Below, one piece after another: positions 60,242 to 64,000 of a DNA stretch of 64,000 nucleotides. The translations under genes were made by a program, and so were the position numbers. The stretch's first letter is position 1. Each line of letters begins with the position of its first letter. Under the pieces are notes generated by a model. That model was not told the DNA's origin. It did no database searches and worked only from the letters and a program-made list of their open reading frames with translations. Origin of the DNA: Comamonas kerstersii (GTDB taxonomy: Bacteria; Pseudomonadota; Gammaproteobacteria; Burkholderiales; Burkholderiaceae_C); the NCBI RefSeq assembly GCF_008801935.1, contig NZ_VZOT01000011.1, positions 1 through 64,000 of the forward strand, read 5' to 3'.

Positions 60242-61250
60242 CGGCGTCAGAAAAGCCAATGCTGATGTCCAGGGCCATGGCCACATCGGTTTCTACCAAA
60301 TGCTTCAGCTGGCGGAGCGCTTCGCTGGCAGGTGCGATAGCCTGTAGATCGGGTGCTGTGACTGCACGCATCGCCGCATCTGCTTGCTGGGTTGCGGTGC
60401 GTAATGCTTGTGCCAGGTGACTCCATCCCCTGGCTTCTACCAGCGCAGTAATGCTGACATGGTGGGGCTGCTGGGGCATGCCAATCGCCAGCTGTTGAAG
60501 TGCTGTCCACTGTGCTTGCCAGCTTTGCAGCGTGCCCTGGCTGGCGGCGCGGGTCAGCGGTGCGGGTTTACTGGCTGTGGCACTGCGCAAGGGCTTTTCC
60601 ATAGACTGCCAGCGCAAGCGCTCCAGACCACCAATCCATTGGTTCAAGAATTCTGCATTGCTCTCAAAGTCCAGTGGACTATCTTGGGCAGCAGCCTGGT
60701 TGGCCTGATACAAGGCCAGCAGCTCTTGGGCAATATCGGCAGTCACCAAGGTGGCGTAGTGGCACTGTGGCGTGTGTGGCTGAGCTACCTCGGGCCACAG
60801 CAAATACTCTGCGGCAGGCAGTCCTTTGGCTGGTGCGCCAATGGTTTCCATGGCAGCCAAATCTTTGGGTGCTTTACGCAGGGCGGATTTGAGCAGCGGC
60901 ATGCGCATGGGCTGAAAGTCCACCATGCGTGCTGTGCGGCGTTCAATTTGTGGTCCCATCGCAAGGGTAGATAGGCGATCCCACTGCTGGCTGGTTTGCA
61001 CAAATTGCGTACGCACTGCGGTGATGTCTGCTTTGCCAGCGCAGTAGTTGTGCATGCGTTGCTGTAACTGGTTTGCGGCGGCACTGGTCTGCGCTGACTG
61101 CGGCACAAACCATTGGCTGTACAAGGCTTGAGCAGCAGCGCCTGAGGTCAGAGGCGCTGCAGAGCGAACAGGCGTCTCGGTGGTGGTCGTGCAGGCGCTG
61201 AGGAGACATATAGAGAACGCGGCAGGGATAGCGAGAGAGAAGTTGCGCAT
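60231..61250 (-). CDS. Imelysin-family lipoprotein (second copy, lacks the HxxE histidine)
   Basis: 339 residues. Lipoprotein signal with lipobox LLSAC (Cys19). All-helical imelysin domain with FVQTSQQWDRLSTLAMGP and, at the place where iron-binding imelysins carry GxHxxE, GLPAAEYLLWPE (PxxE instead of HxxE). Imelysins are the EfeO/IrpA-type periplasmic iron proteins. Loss of the His suggests an altered metal site or a structural partner role; some family members share this form. Its ATG overlaps the DUF1111 stop by one base, so it is translationally coupled. Confidence 0.85.
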   Translation of the reverse strand: MRNFSLAIPAAFSICLLSACTTTTETPVRSAAPLTSGAAAQALYSQWFVPQSAQTSAAANQLQQRMHNYCAGKADITAVRTQFVQTSQQWDRLSTLAMGPQIERRTARMVDFQPMRMPLLKSALRKAPKDLAAMETIGAPAKGLPAAEYLLWPEVAQPHTPQCHYATLVTADIAQELLALYQANQAAAQDSPLDFESNAEFLNQWIGGLERLRWQSMEKPLRSATASKPAPLTRAASQGTLQSWQAQWTALQQLAIGMPQQPHHVSITALVEARGWSHLAQALRTATQQADAAMRAVTAPDLQAIAPASEALRQLKHLVETDVAMALDISIGFSDADGD

Positions 61251-62725
61251 TACAAAGATTCCACAAATTTCACCAAAGCCTCACGGTCTTGGGCGGATAG
61301 ATGGCGGAAGTGTTCCTTGGCTTGTTCCGCCTCACCGCCATGCCACAGGATGGCCTCAGCCACGCCGCGGGCACGGCCGTCGTGCAGCAGTCGATGGTGC
61401 TTGTTCACGGCTGTCAGCAGGCCGACGCCCCACAGAGGCGGTGTGCGCCATTGGCGGCCATTGGCGGCAAAGTCAGGGCGGCCGTCAGCCAGTGCCTCTC
61501 CCATGTCGTGCAGCAGCAAATCGGTATAGGGAGTGATGGTCTGGTTGCTGAGTGCCTGGCTGCTCAGGCTGGGGAACAGGGCTTCACCAGTTTGGTAACT
61601 GGGACGGTGGCATTGCGCGCACTGTGCAGCATGGAACAGCGCTTGGCCGCGCAGCACTTGCTCGTCTTTCGGGTTCCTGCGAGCAGGAGGCGCGAGAGTG
61701 GCTTGGTAGAAGATGACGTCATCGAGCACATAGTCTTCAATTTCCACACCATCTTTGCCGGGTGCATTGCCGTTGGGGGCCGCAAGGCAATCGGCTTGTG
61801 CCGCGGTGCATGTTTGCTGCGGGAAATGCTTTGAGGTAATGCCAATGTCGCCGTGGAAGGCAGCCGCTGTTTGGTGCGCCAGGCTGGCGACGTTGGCTTT
61901 CCATCCAAAACGGCCCAGCATCATGCGCTGCCCGTAGGCATCCCAGACGTAGTTAGCCTGGCCTTTGATGGGGCCGGCAGTGGCGGCTTGGGCTGCGGCA
62001 TTGGCCAGAATTTCCGATTCAGGAATGGCTTCTAGCAAACCCAGTCCGATGACTTGCGGCGCAATGCGTGGGCTGAACATGAAGTCTGCCGCCATGGGGC
62101 CGTAGCCCAATTCTTCAAAATGGTAGATGGGCTTTTCCAGCGTGTAGGCTGTGCCATCGGCATAGTGGCCATGGACGGTTTCGTAGCTGATTTTGAGCTG
62201 CCCTTCTCCTTTGACACCATTGATACCCATGGTGTTGAACTGGTCGCCATAAACGGGCTCATGCTTAGGGCCGCCGTGTGTATCCGTGCCGGGTACAGAC
62301 AGACGAATCAGCAAGCCCGCAAAAGGCTGGGGCGTGAGAGGGTTATGAAAATCAGGCGGCTGCGCACGGCCATCCTGCACGTGGCAGCCACCGCAAGAGC
62401 GTGCCAGGAAGTGGGGCCCCAGACCGTCGCGCGCCGTGGTGGAAGCGGGGGCCTGTACCCAGTTGCGCTTGAAGAAAGAGTTGCCAACGGCAAAGCGCGT
62501 GCGCTCGGCATCGTTCAGGTTGGCTGCAGGCAAAGAAAACGCATTGCGCCCGTTGGAGTACACCGTAGTGTTGCCCCCAGGTAAAGCATTGGCATCAGGC
62601 GGTGCAAACAGTTGCGAAGGTGTGCTGCTGCTGTTGGAGTTGGAGTCGCTAGACTGTTGTGCAGAACACCCCGCCAAAATCAAGGCAGAGGCCAGTAGCG
62701 TCATGTGAACGGGGAGGTGCTTCAT
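61250..62725 (-). CDS. Di-haem oxidoreductase, DUF1111 (putative peroxidase) lipoprotein
   Basis: 491 residues from ATG 62725. Lipobox LILAGC (Cys21) and a Ser/Asn-rich linker. The two haem sites are CGGCH (in ARSCGGCHVQDGRAQPPDFH, about 108-112) and CAQCH (in FHAAQCAQCHRPSYQTGEAL, about 368-372). This is the DUF1111 family linked with imelysins in iron-regulated clusters. It probably works in the periplasm, perhaps oxidising or reducing iron for the imelysins, comparable in role to EfeB (inference). It is preceded by a repeat element separating it from the first imelysin gene. Confidence 0.87.
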   Translation of the reverse strand: MKHLPVHMTLLASALILAGCSAQQSSDSNSNSSSTPSQLFAPPDANALPGGNTTVYSNGRNAFSLPAANLNDAERTRFAVGNSFFKRNWVQAPASTTARDGLGPHFLARSCGGCHVQDGRAQPPDFHNPLTPQPFAGLLIRLSVPGTDTHGGPKHEPVYGDQFNTMGINGVKGEGQLKISYETVHGHYADGTAYTLEKPIYHFEELGYGPMAADFMFSPRIAPQVIGLGLLEAIPESEILANAAAQAATAGPIKGQANYVWDAYGQRMMLGRFGWKANVASLAHQTAAAFHGDIGITSKHFPQQTCTAAQADCLAAPNGNAPGKDGVEIEDYVLDDVIFYQATLAPPARRNPKDEQVLRGQALFHAAQCAQCHRPSYQTGEALFPSLSSQALSNQTITPYTDLLLHDMGEALADGRPDFAANGRQWRTPPLWGVGLLTAVNKHHRLLHDGRARGVAEAILWHGGEAEQAKEHFRHLSAQDREALVKFVESL

Positions 62726-62758
62726 TGCGTAGATTCCAGCAATAGACAAAGTCTAAAT

Positions 62759-62862
62759 TTGATAGCTATAAAAACTGAAGCTGCTAGCGCTTGTTTTGAC
62801 TGAATTTCAAAGAGATAAAGCTTTGAAATTCAGCTGTACCAAGCGATAGCAGCTCTTCTTTT
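62759..62862. repeat. Dispersed palindromic repeat copy within the imelysin operon
   Basis: The left arm GATAGCTATAAAAACTGAAG is followed by CTGCTAGCGCTTGTTTTGAC, and the right arm is AAGCGATAGCAGCTCTTCTT. An inner perfect pair is TGAATTTCAAAG (62800-62811) with CTTTGAAATTCA (62821-62832). It lies between two co-directional genes that are probably one operon, so it may partly terminate or process the transcript. Confidence 0.85.
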
Positions 62863-62877
62863 TAATCAACGCAAGGT

Positions 62878-64000
62878 TTAGGGTTCGACCAGATTCAGCT
62901 GTTCAAAGCCAACAGCCTTGGCGGCTTCTACCAAGTCCTTGCTTTGCTGGGTCAGTGCATCAATGGTGGTTTGAATCTTGGCACGTGCAGTACTGTCGCG
63001 TGCCCCTTGGATGGCTTGGTCAAATGGTGCGGGAATGGCATTGGCTGCAGCCACAGACTTTGCAATCTGCAAGGTGGTTTTTTCTGCAACCGCCTTATCA
63101 TGGGCCGCCACCCAGTCACGCAGGCCGGGGCCCTTGAGTTCGGAACCGTCCAGGCGCTTGTAGCTGCCCAGCCAGACGTTTTGAATGCCCTGGGCATTGG
63201 CGACGGCATCACGGTGGGTGTTGTCCGAGAAGCAGGAGTGCTCATCTTCCTGGTCACGGCTGGCCATGGCTACTTCCAGACGCTCTCCTGCCAGCTCTCC
63301 GCGGGACAGGGAGCCCAGGCCCACAAAAATCTTGCGCAAAGATGCTTCGCCACCTTTTTCAAATTCCGCGCGGAAGTTGTCCTTGACGCCGGGCTTCCAT
63401 TGATCCGCTACGGACTGCAGATCCTCCAGCAGCAGTTCTGTGACCACCTGCAGATATTGACGGCGGCGGTCTGCATTGGGGGCTTTGCCATCGATAAAGT
63501 CTGTAAAGGGGCGTGCGCCGGGGCCGTTGTCATTCAGGTCCTGTCCCCAGAGCATGAACTCAATGGCATGCCAGCCGGTGGAGATGTTTTCTTCACCATC
63601 GTGCTCGTTCAACTCAGCCAGACGCTCTTTGGTGATGGCTTCGCTGCGGTTATTGATGAGGCCAGCTTTTTCATCGCCCACAACATAGTCCACATAGGAC
63701 TCGTCCATGGGCCAGGCATTGATCTGGCCTTCGGGGCCATCTTCGTTGTCAATCGGACCGTCGTAGAAGCGGAAGGCTTCGGTCTGCCCGTAGAACTCGC
63801 GCGCATTCAACCACGCTTTGCGCGCTGCATCCTGGGTAGCCTGGCTGGGGTTGGCGATGAAGGCATCAATCGCTTGCTGCATCTGCTTGGCTGCCGCAAT
63901 GCTGTCGCTGTAGTTGGCATATACCAGGCTGCTGTAGTGCTGCAGCACATCCTGTGCCTGAATTTGGCTGGTAGCGGCAGCTGCCGGTGTAGTTGCAAAA
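62878..64000 (-). CDS. Imelysin/IrpA-family periplasmic iron-regulated protein (5' end outside window)
   Basis: At least 374 residues; the frame is open through the window edge, so the signal peptide is missing. The start-like GTG at 63948 is internal, because upstream codons (ATTPAAAATSQIQAQD) still fit an exported protein. The metal-site motif GxHxxE is present in NISTGWHAIEFMLWGQDLND, with the conserved GPIDNEDGPEGQINAWPMDE and EDEHSCFSDNTHRD segments typical of IrpA/ICMP imelysins. It probably binds iron in the periplasm or at the outer membrane. First gene of the minus-strand iron operon; its promoter is outside the window. Confidence 0.92.
   Translation of the reverse strand, partial: FATTPAAAATSQIQAQDVLQHYSSLVYANYSDSIAAAKQMQQAIDAFIANPSQATQDAARKAWLNAREFYGQTEAFRFYDGPIDNEDGPEGQINAWPMDESYVDYVVGDEKAGLINNRSEAITKERLAELNEHDGEENISTGWHAIEFMLWGQDLNDNGPGARPFTDFIDGKAPNADRRRQYLQVVTELLLEDLQSVADQWKPGVKDNFRAEFEKGGEASLRKIFVGLGSLSRGELAGERLEVAMASRDQEDEHSCFSDNTHRDAVANAQGIQNVWLGSYKRLDGSELKGPGLRDWVAAHDKAVAEKTTLQIAKSVAAANAIPAPFDQAIQGARDSTARAKIQTTIDALTQQSKDLVEAAKAVGFEQLNLVEP

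Overview
The window is a 64 kb piece of a betaproteobacterial chromosome, most likely family Comamonadaceae (Comamonas-like). The evidence is the trpT-secE-nusG-rplKAJL-rpoBC block, the protein flavour (PhaM, NtrY/NtrX after rsmB, recC-recB-recD), G+C-rich codon use, and a dispersed palindromic intergenic repeat of the 'GCTAGCGCTTGTT ... AAGCGCTGGCAGCTA' type. I associate that repeat with this family from general knowledge; it was not searched. No prophage, CRISPR array, rRNA operon or intact insertion sequence is visible.

Region by region: (1) 1-12464 is core translation and transcription: end of tuf, tRNA-Trp, secE, nusG, rplK, rplA, the L10 leader, rplJ, rplL, an attenuator hairpin, rpoB, a repeat copy, rpoC and a strong terminator. 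(2) 12493-18368 is a tightly overlapping set: a LemA-like protein, rsmB, a DUF4390 protein, an NtrY-type sensor kinase and a short NtrX-like regulator lacking the AAA+ domain, then tRNA-Phe. (3) 18580-27835 is recC-recB-recD. (4) 27943-32503 holds a DUF2946/PCu(A)C copper pair, a multi-hairpin intergenic region, phaM, an LplT-like transporter and a coiled-coil/zinc-ribbon membrane protein. (5) 32695-37836 has gltS, hemE and priA, with DnaA-box-like sites around the priA start. (6) 37920-41782, minus strand, is a four-gene set (YdjC/ChbG deacetylase, GtrA, GT2, ArnT-like GT39) that resembles a lipid A amino-sugar modification pathway. (7) 41839-55140 is mixed housekeeping: AEC transporter, rep, pldA, a universal stress protein, tgt, dsbD-like, a MITE, a MATE exporter, a creatininase-family protein, a hypothetical protein and a histidine phosphatase. 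(8) 55141-64000 is an iron-acquisition island: a Fur-box-like site, a TonB-dependent receptor and a di-haem peroxidase on the plus strand, facing a minus-strand operon of imelysin/IrpA (cut by the window end), a DUF1111 di-haem oxidoreductase, a second imelysin and a DUF1513 protein.

The most interesting items are a 190-bp MITE whose terminal repeat now encodes the C-terminus of a MATE exporter, the combined TonB/di-haem/imelysin iron island, the NaxD/FlmK-like lipid A set, the AAA+-less NtrX, the dispersed palindromic repeat family (including a copy between rpoB and rpoC), and the hairpin array before phaM. All functional calls are read from protein sequence by eye; no database search was run.
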